Origin: Turnera subulata
Lineage: Eukaryota > Streptophyta > Magnoliopsida > Malpighiales > Passifloraceae
DNA length: 64,000 nt
NCBI GenBank assembly: GCA_028386065.3
Contig: JAKUCV010003160.1
Location: forward strand, 1-64,000
Direction: 5' to 3'
A program made the position numbers and the translations under genes. Under the pieces are notes generated by a model, which saw nothing but the letters and a program-made list of their open reading frames with translations, searched no databases and was not told the origin of the DNA. Below are positions 30,921 through 42,020 of this stretch, one piece after another. The first letter of the stretch is position 1. Each line of letters starts with the position of its first letter.

Positions 30921-32310
30921 TGTGAACACCCAAATTTAGCCATCTATTTGTTCCATTGCTTGTTATTGTGTTTTAGAGCCCAAGGTTAATTTTATTGATT
31001 TTTGGTCTTTAATTTGCTTTAAGAACCCAATGAATAAATCAGTGGATTATTCGTATAATTAGGCCCAGGCTTAGCACAAATTTTCTGGCTTATTTGTCTC
31101 TGATTTTTGTTGAATTAGAGGCCCAATTAAGTTGGTTTATCATTTTGCCTATTTTATGGAATAAAAAAGGAATAATTCTTAATCTTTGGAGTAGAGGTTA
31201 AGTAATTGAGTTTACATGGAAAGAGTATGGGGTTCTCCTGAAGAATAGGGAGTTTTTCTTGTGTAAGAATCCATACTTTACGCGCAAGAATCGGTTTGGA
31301 GTCAAAATAAGGAAAACCGGGTCAAAATAGGAAAAGCCGTGAACAGTAACCGACAGGCCAGTGGTCATGGGGCCATGACCGCGACCTGCCGGCGGTCATC
31401 ACGACATGACCGCCCCCAGATGGCGGTCGTGTGTTCCAGTTTCGACAATTTTTTATTTTTTTCTTTTTTTTCCATCTCTACCCTTAGCCATTGGATTTAA
31501 GGGTTTAATCTCGACCCTAGTATCAAAACCACACCCCCTGAGACCCTGAACATTATAAATAGAGCCCTCATATCACGTTTTAAGGGGGGTTGGCCATTGA
31601 GCTTTTTGCTTGGGAAAACTCTACTACTTCCTTTTCTCAATTAGATTTTTTTGCTTTTCTCTGCTATAATTCACGTGGTGTGTTGTTTAGTTTTGTCTCT
31701 GCAGTAGTTCCAGAGCCAATCAAGGTGGAACTAAGGAACGGAAAGAGGGTAGAAGCAATCTACAACCCTCAAACGCGAAGAACACGCCCCTTGGGGTAAC
31801 TCGGTCTCTTCCCCTTTGATTTATCTCTGCTGCTGTGATTTTGTCTCTAATTGTACGCTAATACTGACATGTTTGCCTGAGTGTTGATTCTAATCTAAGA
31901 ACTACGTGAGCTTTGAACCAGGTTGCCGGGGTACGTAGGATGTCTCTAGTGGTGGAGACGCAAGCCAAATTGTTTCTTTTCTTTTTTTTCCTTGTCTCTT
32001 CAATTTCAATTTTTATATATATTATTGTTATTGTTTGTTGCTGGAATTCTTGGTTTACACACATACACACACGCACCAAAGCACAAGTATTCGCTTAAAT
32101 TGCATATTATTTCACCAAAGCATGGGTGGGGTGCCTCATACCTTCCTATCCATGACGAACCCCCGAGTCCAGCACCTTTGGTTCGCTAATATGTGCTTTG
32201 CGGGTATAAGGAGTCATTCTTAGGTTTTTCTTGTGTTTTTCCACGGTAATAAAACTTGGGTGGCGACTCCATCGATTGTCACGGAGGTGAGAAAATTCCG
32301 GGCTCTCACA
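30921..32310 (+). mobile_element. Element C 3' LTR (1390 bp)
   Basis: From TGTGAACACCC to GGCTCTCACA. It contains GC-rich inverted repeats (31355-31432) and a TATA box TATAAATA (31554-31561) 122 bp downstream. The last 515 bp match the partial 5' LTR (20841-21358). It is followed without a spacer by the interior of a D-type LTR. Confidence 0.9.
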
Positions 32311-33628
32311 GAGATGATTTGTCTTTGGGTTGAGGATGGGTTAAAGGGCCCAAGTTAAAGAATCCTCCAGAGTTTGGTTAGCCCAATAACACATTTCTTG
32401 CAGGTTAATTTTAGCTCTGATTTTCCTGTAAAATCAGATTTAATTCATCATTGAATTAGATTTTGTGTTTAAGGTATGATTTTGGCTTGAATGAGTGTTT
32501 TTGTGTAATCAATAAGTTATAGAATGATTTAGAGGAGTAATCAACAAGTAATGGAGTGATTACGGGATAATTAGGGGTTAATTACACGGTAGGATCAAAT
32601 CAAGGAGAAATTTAGGGGATTGGGGGCAGAAAAAAAAGAAAGAACGCGTGAAACCGAAGGTCCCGGGCAGCAATTTCAGGATGACCGCCAGGTCCTGGCG
32701 GACATGCGGGGATGACCGCCAGGTCCTTAGGGATGACCGCCAGTTCTTGGCGGACATGGGCGCCCAGAAACTGATTTTTTATCGATTTTCATTCCTAATT
32801 CGATTCTACACGGTTTTGGCCAAGATTTTCAGCCAAGACTTTCATCATTAAAAGATCCACGCCCCTGCACTCACCCAGAACACTATAATTAGGACACCCT
32901 ATTCACATTTCAAAGGACACATTTTTTCTCACATACACACCCATAAGCCTTGAGTGCTTGGAGAAACTCTACTCCTCCAAGCCTAGAAACCCATATTTTA
33001 GGTACAAAACTCTGGAGGATTTTCTTGGGAGACATTAGCAGTGGTTCAGCAAGGAGAGGTCAAGAAGAGGATCAATCATAGAGCTTAGAAACGACAAGAA
33101 GGTCGGTGTTGAACTCAACCCTTTGCAAGGAGCTAGAGGAGGGCTACAAGAGGTAACACTAAATCCTCTCTTTTGATTGTTCGTTGTTGATTATATGCTG
33201 ATGCTTTTGATGATGTAAGTGGCCGATTTGTGCCATGTTTAGAACTACATGACTTTGAACCCAATCACTCGGGTACGTAGGTAATCTCTGTCATACAACG
33301 GGATGCAAGCCAAATCTTCTTCTTCTCCCCTTCTCTTTACTTTCGACACCTGCACACTTGCACCAGGCACACTTGCATTTCATAATTGCACATAGTCTCG
33401 ACCCAACACGGATGGGTGCCTAACACCTTCCCATCTTTGACGAACCCCCGATCCCATAACTTTGGTTCGCCATGACCATGTACCCTAAAGGAGTCATATT
33501 AAGGTTTTTCCCAAGTTTTGTCCTTAATAAAACTTGGATGGCGCCACCAATGTTATGGGATTGACCCGAAGAAGAAGGTTAAAGGATTAGGTGAATAGGC
33601 CCAAGTGATTTTGGGTCGGGTATTCACA
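32311..33628 (+). mobile_element. Tat 'D2' 5' LTR, first part missing
   Basis: Inverted homologue of 17651-19191. Alignment starts at GAGATGATTTGT, about 280-300 bp inside the LTR, and runs to the terminal GGGTATTCACA. It contains GC-rich GACCGCCAG repeats (32681-32760) and TATAAT (32884-32889). The missing start coincides exactly with the end of the element C LTR. Confidence 0.85.
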
Positions 33629-34145
33629 GTTGACAACTCCACTAGGGAAGTAGTGGGTTCAAGAAACTTTGTGCATTTAATGAATTTTCTGTGCCTTTTA
33701 CTTATCATCATAAGTGTCTTGCATTCATGACAATTGATGTGAAGCCTTTACCATAAGAGGGCAAGGGAATCAAAATCCTCTACATGCTTTCCTTAAACGA
33801 TAGTGGTTTGATTGAACTCGTTTCTCGATGCTTACCAATGATGGGGATTAATTGGACTTGGACCTCATGCGATATCTTATATCACATGTGAGTAGGTCAG
33901 CCTATTCCCTAGCGGCAATCTTTTGGCCCCCAACCAGCTGCATACCCTGGGCATTTCATGCATTATGAACAATAAGTGGTACGTGCATTTGGGTGACTAT
34001 TGTTGTGAATTCAAGTAAGTGTAAATAGAGTGCTTTCTTTCATTTGGACATACCTAAAAAGAAAACCAACAAAAAAAACGTGTGAGTCAAGAAGCCTTTT
34101 GGGTAACGCGGACCCTGACATCTGTGATCCAAATACTAGGGCAAG
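33629..34145 (+). other. PBS remnant and leader of Tat D2
   Basis: TGACAACTCCACTAGGGA at 33631 is a degenerate version of the element C PBS. The leader is homologous, inverted, to 39390-39965 of element E. No ORF is supported before the gag ATG at 34146. Confidence 0.7.
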
Positions 34146-34680
34146 ATGAGTAAGGACAACGTTGCTAAGACCAACGTGGATGAGGAATCCTTGGATCTGC
34201 TGAAATATCCAAATGTCAGAGATGCACTATTGGCCTTGAAGAAAGGGAAGATGGTTTCCCCTTGGAGTGATGGGGGACAAGACTCGAAACTAGGCATTGT
34301 GTGGTGGTCGTCAAGGATGATGACTCAGTGACACACGAATACAAAGGAGATGGGGAGAGGCTTAGAAGAGTGGAAGAGTTGCTGAAAGCCATGAAGAGGA
34401 AAGAGGATGATTGGAACTTGGAACGTCTATCTTTGTTCCCTGAAGCCAGCCTTCCTGAAAAGTTGAAGATGCCAGACATCAAGAAATTCAGTGGAATGGG
34501 ATGCCCAACAACTCATCTGAAGATCTATGTCAGGATGCTGCAACCTATGGGGATTGGGCCCGAGTTGATGGCCAGGTTGTTTCAAAGGACTTTATCGGGA
34601 GCAGTCCTAAAGTGGTTCATGAATTTGGATGAGAGCAAGGTGAGCAAGTGGGATGACATCTGCAAGAGTTCAAAACCCGG
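34146..34680 (+). pseudogene. Tat D2 Gag, N-terminal part, frameshifted and truncated
   Basis: The first frame (ATG 34146) gives MSKDNVAKTNVDEES and LLALKKGKM. A frame change near 34295 leads to RRVEELLKAMKRKEDDWNLE, FPEASLPEKLKMPDIKKFSG, GAVLKWFMNL and KWDDICK, clearly related to element C Gag. Similarity stops at about 34672-34680, where chromovirus-type LTR sequence begins. The remainder of this element may be the pol fragment H at 42021, separated by later insertions, but that link is inference. Confidence 0.85.
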
Positions 34681-35689
34681 ATGCTTGATTAAGTGGATAA
34701 TTCTCACAACCCTGATAAATCATAATTTATGGCACACATGAATCCTTAAGTATGAACAAGAATAATACACAATAAAAATATACTACTGTGGGCTGATGAC
34801 CGGTTGGTTCGAGCGGGTAGTGATACCCCTCGGGATCGCATGCGGGATAGCATGGTATATGCGGTTTGACAAATGGGTCTGTGATGACCGGTTCTACCTC
34901 CCTCCTTCTACCTCCCCCTTTCTACCTCCCTCTCTCTCTCTCTCTCTCTCTGTGATTGTATGTGGGCTTATTGCCTGGTTATATTGGGCTTACGCCCTGG
35001 TTGTCTCAAGAGACGGGATCGAGCTCAACGTACACAGTAGGGAGCCCTGAATAATAAATATAATAATAATAACAAAACATAATCAGATGTAACATAAACT
35101 ATCTGTTTATATGCTGTTGGCAAGTTAGTACTGATTATTGTATGTTTGCTTACTAGTGCTTGTTTCCCTACACACCTATCGGGCATGCTTTGCACATCTA
35201 CATAACTAGATTTATATTGCTCACTGAGTAGGCGACTCACATTATCGCCATCGTTGTTTTTCAGACCCTTAGTTAGCGTGCTGCTTCCCTTTTCCTTTCC
35301 GAAGTACGGACGAGGATATCCTAGCAGGTAGCTGTGCTTCTTCTCCCGATTGGATCCATAGAGCCGGCATGCATAACATTTTTCTTCTTTTGGTTTTATT
35401 TTATTTTTATCTTCCGCTGCATAGAAACTTGTTGAGAAGTCGATCTTGTCTTTATTACATTGTCGGAGGTTTGCCGGGATTTGATACATGATGTTGTTTC
35501 GGCGGATTTGCCGGGTTTGACTTATGGCTTGACAAGCCGGTTTATTATTGTTCTTTTATGACTTCTCAGTTTAATAAGGTTTATGGATATTGTTTTGGCA
35601 TTGATTTACGTATCCCGGGTTTCAGGGGCATTTTGGTAATTTTTTTATTTAATTATTTTATTTTGTAAAATTGTTAAACGGGCGTTTCA
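34681..35689 (+). mobile_element. 3' portion of a chromovirus-type LTR related to element G
   Basis: Aligns with the last 950 bp of the G LTR (about 61195-62140): shared GGTTGGTTCGAGCGGG-like, GGTATATGCGGTTT and CGGTTCTACCTCCCTCC blocks, a CT-rich microsatellite, ATTGGATCCATA and the terminal GGGCGTTTCA. The usual PBS after the terminus is absent. The first two thirds of the LTR are missing. A (TC)n run lies at 34931-34951. Confidence 0.75.
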
Positions 35690-35780
35690 AAGACTCTAAC
35701 GTCCCGACTTGTCGACTGTCACTAGAGACCAACACGGAACCTTCCCAACATACTTTGTCCTCACTCGCACGTTTCCGGGG

Positions 35781-35845
35781 AAAACTTTCCAAGAGGTCAC
35801 CCATCCTAGAATTGCTCCAAGTCAAGCACGTTTAACTTTGGAGTT
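35781..35845 (-). repeat. 5S-rRNA-like tract with Pol III internal control sequences
   Basis: The minus strand reads AACTCCAAAGTTAAACGTGC, a diverged interior and TAGGATGGGTGACCTCTTGG, matching the box A and box C regions of plant 5S rRNA as I remember them. The intervening segment and both ends are not 5S. It is a retroelement-borne 5S-derived sequence (compare Cassandra-type LTRs) rather than a working 5S gene. Confidence 0.7.
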
Positions 35846-37470
35846 TTTTTAGAATGAGCACCGAAAAGGTAGGTGCACCTTGTTGATATAGCTAGTACCC
35901 ATCAAACCATTTAAGTTATTCTCAACTGTACAATCCCATAGCTATACAACCTTGAAATCATTTCATTTGAGCTATTCTTAACTATACAGTCCCATACCCG
36001 TATAATTACGAAATCGCCGGAACTGTGGAGCCCCATCCCTACACCGTCTCAGGATCTCTCCTATTCCAGTATGGACTCTATTTTTTTTTTCTTTTTCTGT
36101 CGCTCGCTACCAGCCCTCTCTCACACATCTTTTTCTTGCATCAACGCTTGCAGTTGCCGCCTCCTCATTGTCTATATCCTTCTTCCTTTCTTCTACCGCC
36201 GTTGCACACCCTTCAAGCCGTCGCCGTCAGTTCTCTCTTCGAGGAGAGGAAGAGTTAGAGGCTCAGTGTGGCGGACCCGTGAGCGGAGGTCTCGAGGACA
36301 AAGCTCGAGGTCATCACCGTCTTCTTCTTCTCGAGCACGTTTCCGGTAAGGCGTCGTGCCTCCTCTTCTTCTCTTGATTCTCGTTTTCCGTCTCTCCCCT
36401 CTGTAACTTTTTACCCGGATTAATCCAGGGTTGTTGTTGGTGTTTTGAGTTTGACTCAATCGGGTTTTGTGGTGTTTTTGTTGGTTTGTGTGGCTGTGTC
36501 GCTGGTCGTGTCTTGGCCGGGAGTAGTGCGTTTGAGCGCGTGCTTGCTGCTTGTGGTGGTTTGGTTCGTGGCCAGCAGCGGGTCGTCGGTGTTGCTTGAC
36601 GGGCAGGAGTTTGGAGGATCGGGTCGTGTTGGGACGTGCTCAGGTTCTATGTGAGTCCTCCGGACAGTGGATTTCCTGATCTGGATTGTTCCTCTTGTTC
36701 ACAGTTCTGGTTTTGGTAAGACTGTCCAGTATCTATCTTTTGTGAATTTCAATCGATTGGGTTATTGGGGAATGGAATTAGGTATGTTGAGTTGTGTTGC
36801 CGGGAAGTGGTTGTTGTTGCACGCTTGCTGTAATGAAATGTTGTCTTCCTTTTGGTTATCTCAGCTGACCAGATCACAGGGGTGATTTGAAGTGTTGTGG
36901 ATTTCTTCGGCAAGGGTTGGCCGGATTCTGGCGTCTGGGGCATCGGTGCCGGTGAGTGAGTAAAGTTTTGGTAGAGCAGATTTCTTCTATAGTATTTCAC
37001 AGTATTTCCCCGAAGAAGTTGTGTATTTTAAATTTTGTACACGGCATGTATTATTTTTATTTGGAATTTTGAGATGATGTTTTACACAGAGTTTTGGCAT
37101 CCCTAGAAACAAGGGTGTTTTGGTCATTTCATATTTGTTTATGTTTTGCATATTTGTTTCTGGGTTGCGGTCATTTCATAGACTATCGATTTCAATGAGG
37201 GTTTAGCGGGAAACTAGAGTGCTAATGGGAGACCATCGAAAATGCATGACCATTGATACGAAATTCAGAATGAGTTAGTGAGAGAGACGAACTTGACTGT
37301 CATCAACAGCTTTATGATGACCCAAAATACATGCTCAAAATCAGGGACCCCATGGCTACAAAATAGGGTCGGACAGTAAGTATACAATCAACAGTGTGGT
37401 GTTTCTATCTGACAACGACTCCTGTCTTTCCATTGAATCAATCTAAGAATCATAATTTATAGACCAGGCC
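35846..37470. other. Unassigned, chromoviral-LTR-like region
   Basis: It contains a pyrimidine-rich stretch (36080-36200), a GC-rich segment (36230-36360) and later GT-rich sequence, the same succession seen downstream of the LTR start in 46905-51266 and 59042-62140. A GTGTTTTGGTCATTTC phrase near 37110 resembles one close to the end of the G LTR. Boundaries cannot be set. The short ORFs look like composition artefacts. Confidence 0.35.
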
Positions 37471-38190
37471 CGTTGCCGGATTACCTACGTATTTGTGGAT
37501 GTGGTGTTTGGCTTGAGGTGTTTGTCAGGGTTGCTGTTTGGTGGGGACTTCGATGTGGTAGGTCTGTTGGGGGGAGCACTTTTCCTCTCATCAAGATTTC
37601 TTCCTTCCATCTTGGTTTCAAAATTCATGCACCAAAGATCTCTACCCTGTTCCTATTTTTCTCTTTTTTTCTCTTTTTTTGTTTCCTCTTTTTTTCTTGT
37701 TTTCTTCTTTTCATTTCACTTTTTTTTTTCCCGGGGAGGGTGACATGTATATTTAATTGGAAATTATTTGGAAGCTTGATTTATTTTTGAGAGCACCACT
37801 TCTTGACAAGTGTTCAAGTGGATGGGATGGGTTGAATATGGAGGCTGGGCTAGATAGGTGTCAACATGCGTATGTGTTTGAAGGCTAGTGCGGGTGAGTG
37901 TTTAGGAATCAGCTAGGGATGGCCGAATATGTGTCAGGTAAGGTCGGATTACGTCTACAAAATCAGGTCTTCGTAGCTCGTTTTATGGTCCCCTAGATTG
38001 ATCCAATGGAATGCCATGGAGTCGTGCACATTTTTCCACATATACACAGAAGATAATGAAATCAGGGTTTTATTTCTTATGTAAAAAATCAGAGTACAAA
38101 CAATGACATTGTTGATTGTTAGACATAGAATTTAGCTATCGCCCCCCTTTGTCTCGACTTAACTTTTAAACTCTAAAGAGCAACTACACC
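37471..38190. other. Unassigned sequence
   Basis: A T-rich tract at 37650-37735 is the only marked feature. I found no coding sequence and no match to the other elements in the window. Confidence 0.4.
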
Positions 38191-38369
38191 GCCTCTCCTA
38201 ATTCTCGGTGGTCATTCCATCCATACTCAGTAATTTGTTCTATGGTCTCAGGTGGACTCTCACTTTCCCTTCTTGTTCACCCCTTGTAATGCATCATCTC
38301 CATTGTCATCTTCACCATTATTCCTTATCCCTTCCCATTGTCTTCTCACCTTGTCTCAGTCATCGTCCT

Positions 38370-38960
38370 CACCGCCATTTGCTTAGCTCATTAACCCGGT
38401 TCATTAACTCAGCTTCTCATTATAGCTCATCAACTTGGCTTATCAGTTCGGCTCCACAGATCGGCTCATCAACCCGATTTCTCAACTTAACTTCTGTCCT
38501 TGGCTCATCAACTGGGTTCGCGAATAAAAATCGGGGCTTACATCTTCCCCCATGCAAGAACGCTCAGAGTTGCATCTCCTCTCATAAGAAAATCTAATAG
38601 TAATGTCTCAGCCCGTCAACTTAGTTCTTCGCCTTCCACTCGACACCTCAACTATACTTCTGAACTCGGCTTGTCAACTTGACCCCTCGGCTCAGCTCTT
38701 CAACTCGATTCTTGAGCTCGGGTTCTCATCTTGGTTTATCAACTCGGTTCACAAGTAAAAACCGAGGCTTGCATCAGTGTTATTGAGCAAGGTCCAATCA
38801 GGTTACCTCATCTCACCTCTGTAACTATAATTATTGGGGCTTACATCTCCTCTCACGAGAAGGCCCAACCAAGTCATCCAATCCCACTTCTTCTGCCATA
38901 AATATTGGGGCTTACATCTTCTCTCACGAGAAGGCCCAAAGTCATCTCGGTGTCTTGAGT
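38370..38960. repeat. Degenerate repeats with GGGGCTTACATCT and CTCATCAAC motifs
   Basis: The phrase GGGGCTTACATCT (or a variant) followed by CTCTCACGAGAAGGCCCAA recurs at about 38533, 38764, 38837 and 38908. Between them CTCATCAACNNG-type phrases recur many times (38390-38740). This looks like an imperfect tandem repeat, possibly a Tat-type 3' UTR. The element cannot be named. Confidence 0.5.
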
Positions 38961-39389
38961 TGATGCTTCGTTACTGGCTCTGCCTTCTTCCCACCTTTCT
39001 CCTTAAGAAACTTCCAAGACTTCCAATGTCTTCACCATCAACCTGCCTATTGAGATTCATCGCCTTGTAATGTACCCATCATCCCTAATATCATCACCAT
39101 CCCCCTCCAATCAAGGCACTACTCACCCATGGTGTCCTAAAGGTTCAATTCTAATGATAGAGTTCATGCTCATCAGGGATCCCAGACTCAAGCTTTGTTT
39201 TCTTCCAAGACATTTGAAAATGGTGGGAAAGTGTGATGGGATACAGTCACAAAACGTTTTCCTATTTTTCCAGAATATATATATCGCATGAAGATTCGGG
39301 TTCAAAAGGGTTGGACATTGAAAGATGAGACACCCTAGCTCGAATTCATTTTTGGGCTTTGGAAAACATGTGATGCGATGCCAAATGTA

Positions 39390-39965
39390 TGCAAATGTGA
39401 ATTCCCTAAGACAAGGTAGACCGATTGAACATGGACGTCAACTAGGAAGCAACACCAAAATTTTATCACTGGCTTAAACATCTATACTTACTCCCCTAGG
39501 GTTCGTTTACTAGACTCATCAATTCACACTACGCAAAATAGAACCCTACACAGAGTTAGCACGGCGATCCCGCTAATATACTTTTTATTGATTTTTCTAC
39601 TTTATTGAAATAAAAATACTATATTTACACATACTTAAATCCACAACAATAATCGTACAAAATGCACGTACCACTTATTGATTCATCATGCATGAGATGC
39701 CTAGGGTATGCAGCTGGTTAGGGGCTAAAGATTGCCGCTAGGGAATAGTTGACCAACTCACATGTGACAATGGATATCGCGTGAGGTCCAAGGGCCATTA
39801 ATCCACATCATTTCTAAGCATCAAGAAACGGGTTCACTCAGGCCACTATCACTTAAGAAAAGCATGTAGCGGACTCGGATTCCCTCTCCCACTTACGGAA
39901 GACGCTTCACATTAATCATTATGAATGCAAGGCACTTACGATGACACGTAAGAGGGAATGTAAAA
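39390..39965 (-). other. Leader of Tat element E
   Basis: The reverse complement matches the D2 leader (33700-34050): shared TAGCGGCAATCTTT, AACCAGCTGCATACCCT, and AATAAGTGGTACGTGCATTT. No gag follows on its downstream (left) side, where unrelated or unassigned sequence begins. Confidence 0.75.
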
Positions 39966-42020
39966 TTCAAAATCACTTGGAGGTTCTCACCTTTCCCATT
40001 ACACCTTCATCTTAACCAACACCCAACACCTTTGGAGTCGCCACTCCAATTTCATTATAGGTCAAAATTCGAAAAAAACCTTTCATGACTCCATTTTAAA
40101 GCAACTGGTTGGCGAACTAAAGACATTGGGCCTGGGGGTTCGTCATGGATGGGAAGGTGTTAGGCACCCATCCATGTTGGGGCGAAACTTTGTACAATTG
40201 AAGAACATATGTACGCCTTGTGCAATTGTGCATATTGTGGAAAACAAAGGACTAATGCCTTTTTTGGTACCTGTGTTGCTCTTGATTGTCACAATTCATA
40301 CTTGTGTTTCAATTTCGTCACATTTCTTCCCTCAATTAAGTCCGACTTGCCTAATTTGGTTACTTTGACCGTTTTATCCCTGAAATCAATGACGTATCAG
40401 TTTTTTCACCCGGATTTTCACCTAATCGACCCGGAACCTAGTGGATACCCAAAGCCTAACCGAAGCCCAACTCGAACTAGACATCTTTTATAATTTTTTT
40501 TTTATATATATTTTATCATTTTATTTTTTCCAACAAAATTAATTCTATAAAAAATATTTCTTTTCATTCTAGTAATCTCCAATAAAAATAAATTTTTGAG
40601 TTATCGGGTGGGAAGGTGTTTGGATCGAAAAAAAAATCACATAGGAATAAAACTAAAATTGAACAGATGGAAAAAAAAATAATTGGGCTTGAGTTTCCAC
40701 CACTAGAAACCACCTACGTACCCACGTAGTTCTTATCATGGAATCACAACACTCACATCATTAGCAAAAGCATCATTCAGCAACACCAAGTCATCAGCAA
40801 ATAACAATCAATAAGATTCACAATCAAAAGGGATTAGAACACTTATCTTGGTTGTTGGACAGAATCTATAGTTCGTCTTCTTCTAGATTTTGGACAATGA
40901 AACTAGCCGATTCAGCTCCTGGTCTCAACAGCAAAGTTGTACATCTCCCTCTTATATTTCCAAAGAGTCCAAAATCACAGCATTTTGACTTCTAGAACTC
41001 AAGATATGAATTATTTTCTGCTACTGCTCGCATCAGATCCCTCTACTCGGATTGTCCATCTTCTTGGCTTCTAGAATGCTTTTGATTGCTTCCTCCTCTT
41101 GATCTCCTCTTGATCTCCTCTTGTTGGTTTCTTTCTTGATGGGAGGTCCTATTTATAGTATTCTGGGGTGTATTGGGGCATGGACCTGCTTAATGACCAA
41201 GGTCTCAGCCAAAAATCTAGGCCACAACCTTGTAGAATTAAATTAAGGGCGAAAATCTGGGAGATCGGGCTTTTCTGGGGGCCAAGACAGCCAGGGCCGG
41301 CGGCCATGGACTGAATGGCCACCAAGCCCGGCAGTTATGGGTGCCAAAACCGCCAGGGCAGGCGGTCATCCCGCCATGGCCGCCCGACACTCCGCGTTTT
41401 CCCCGTTCTTTCTTTTTTTGCTCCCAGTTTCCCTTAATTCATCCCTGATTTGATTCCACGTAATTAATCCCTAATCAACCCAGAATCACCTCTTTTCTTG
41501 ATTAGTACTTCCCCAATCATCTCCTAATTGATTGATTACATATTAAGTCCCCATTTTATGCCCAAATCATACCAAAAACACATTTACTATTAAAGGAGGA
41601 TTTAACTCTAAGTTTCCACGAAAATCAGAGCTAAAATTAGTCTGCAAGTAATGTGTTTATGGGCTACTCAACTGTGGAAAGTCCATATTTTGTTAATTTA
41701 GCCACTCAAATTCACACTTAACCCCAAAAATAAATCATCTCACTATTATTGAGTTAAAATAAACAAGAAAGCCCAAATAAATAAAATAGGATAATATTTC
41801 AATGAACTGGACTTTAGTATATTTTTATCCTAAGATTAAATCATCTCATTAATCCAAAGGTTCAAACATATAAACCCCAATTCATAAAATATGCATTCCA
41901 CTAAAATAAATTCCAAGTGTGCCTTAGCCAAAGATCAATCCATCTCATTAATCTTATTGTTTCAACATACCTGAAATCTAAATTAGAGGAATATTCATGG
42001 GTCAAATTTGGGTGTTCACA
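39966..42020 (-). mobile_element. Tat element E 5' LTR (about 2 kb), PBS end deleted
   Basis: On the minus strand it starts TGTGAACACCCAAATTTGAC at 42020. A TATA-like TATAAATA (41150-41157) is preceded by GC-rich repeats (41287-41388). The AATCATCTCATT motif recurs near 41728, 41824 and 41939. Compared with D2, a short deletion removes the LTR terminus and PBS, so LTR runs directly into leader near 39966. An A/T-rich insertion near 40485-40700 makes it longer than D. It is inserted beside pol fragment H. Confidence 0.75.

Larger units (their letters stand above)
20841..32310 (+). mobile_element. Tat-type Ty3/gypsy element 'C' with antisense ORF (11.5 kb)
   Basis: Order: partial 5' LTR, PBS, leader, gag, protease, RT, RNase H, second (archaeal-type) RNase H, integrase, antisense ORF, 54-bp tandem repeats, PPT, full 3' LTR. 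A second RNase H domain after the first, together with an extra ORF between pol and the 3' LTR, marks the plant Tat group (Ogre, Retand, Grande types). All coding regions carry stops or shifts. The 5' LTR keeps only its last 518 bp. Confidence 0.9.

Noticed and set aside
36025..36377. Several overlapping short ORFs, candidate host exon
   Set aside because: Pyrimidine- and GC-rich composition similar to the LTR leader regions elsewhere; no splice structure or domain could be supported.
37473..37790. 105-codon ORF with a Phe-rich hydrophobic run, candidate membrane protein
   Set aside because: The hydrophobic run is the translation of a T-rich tract (37650-37735).
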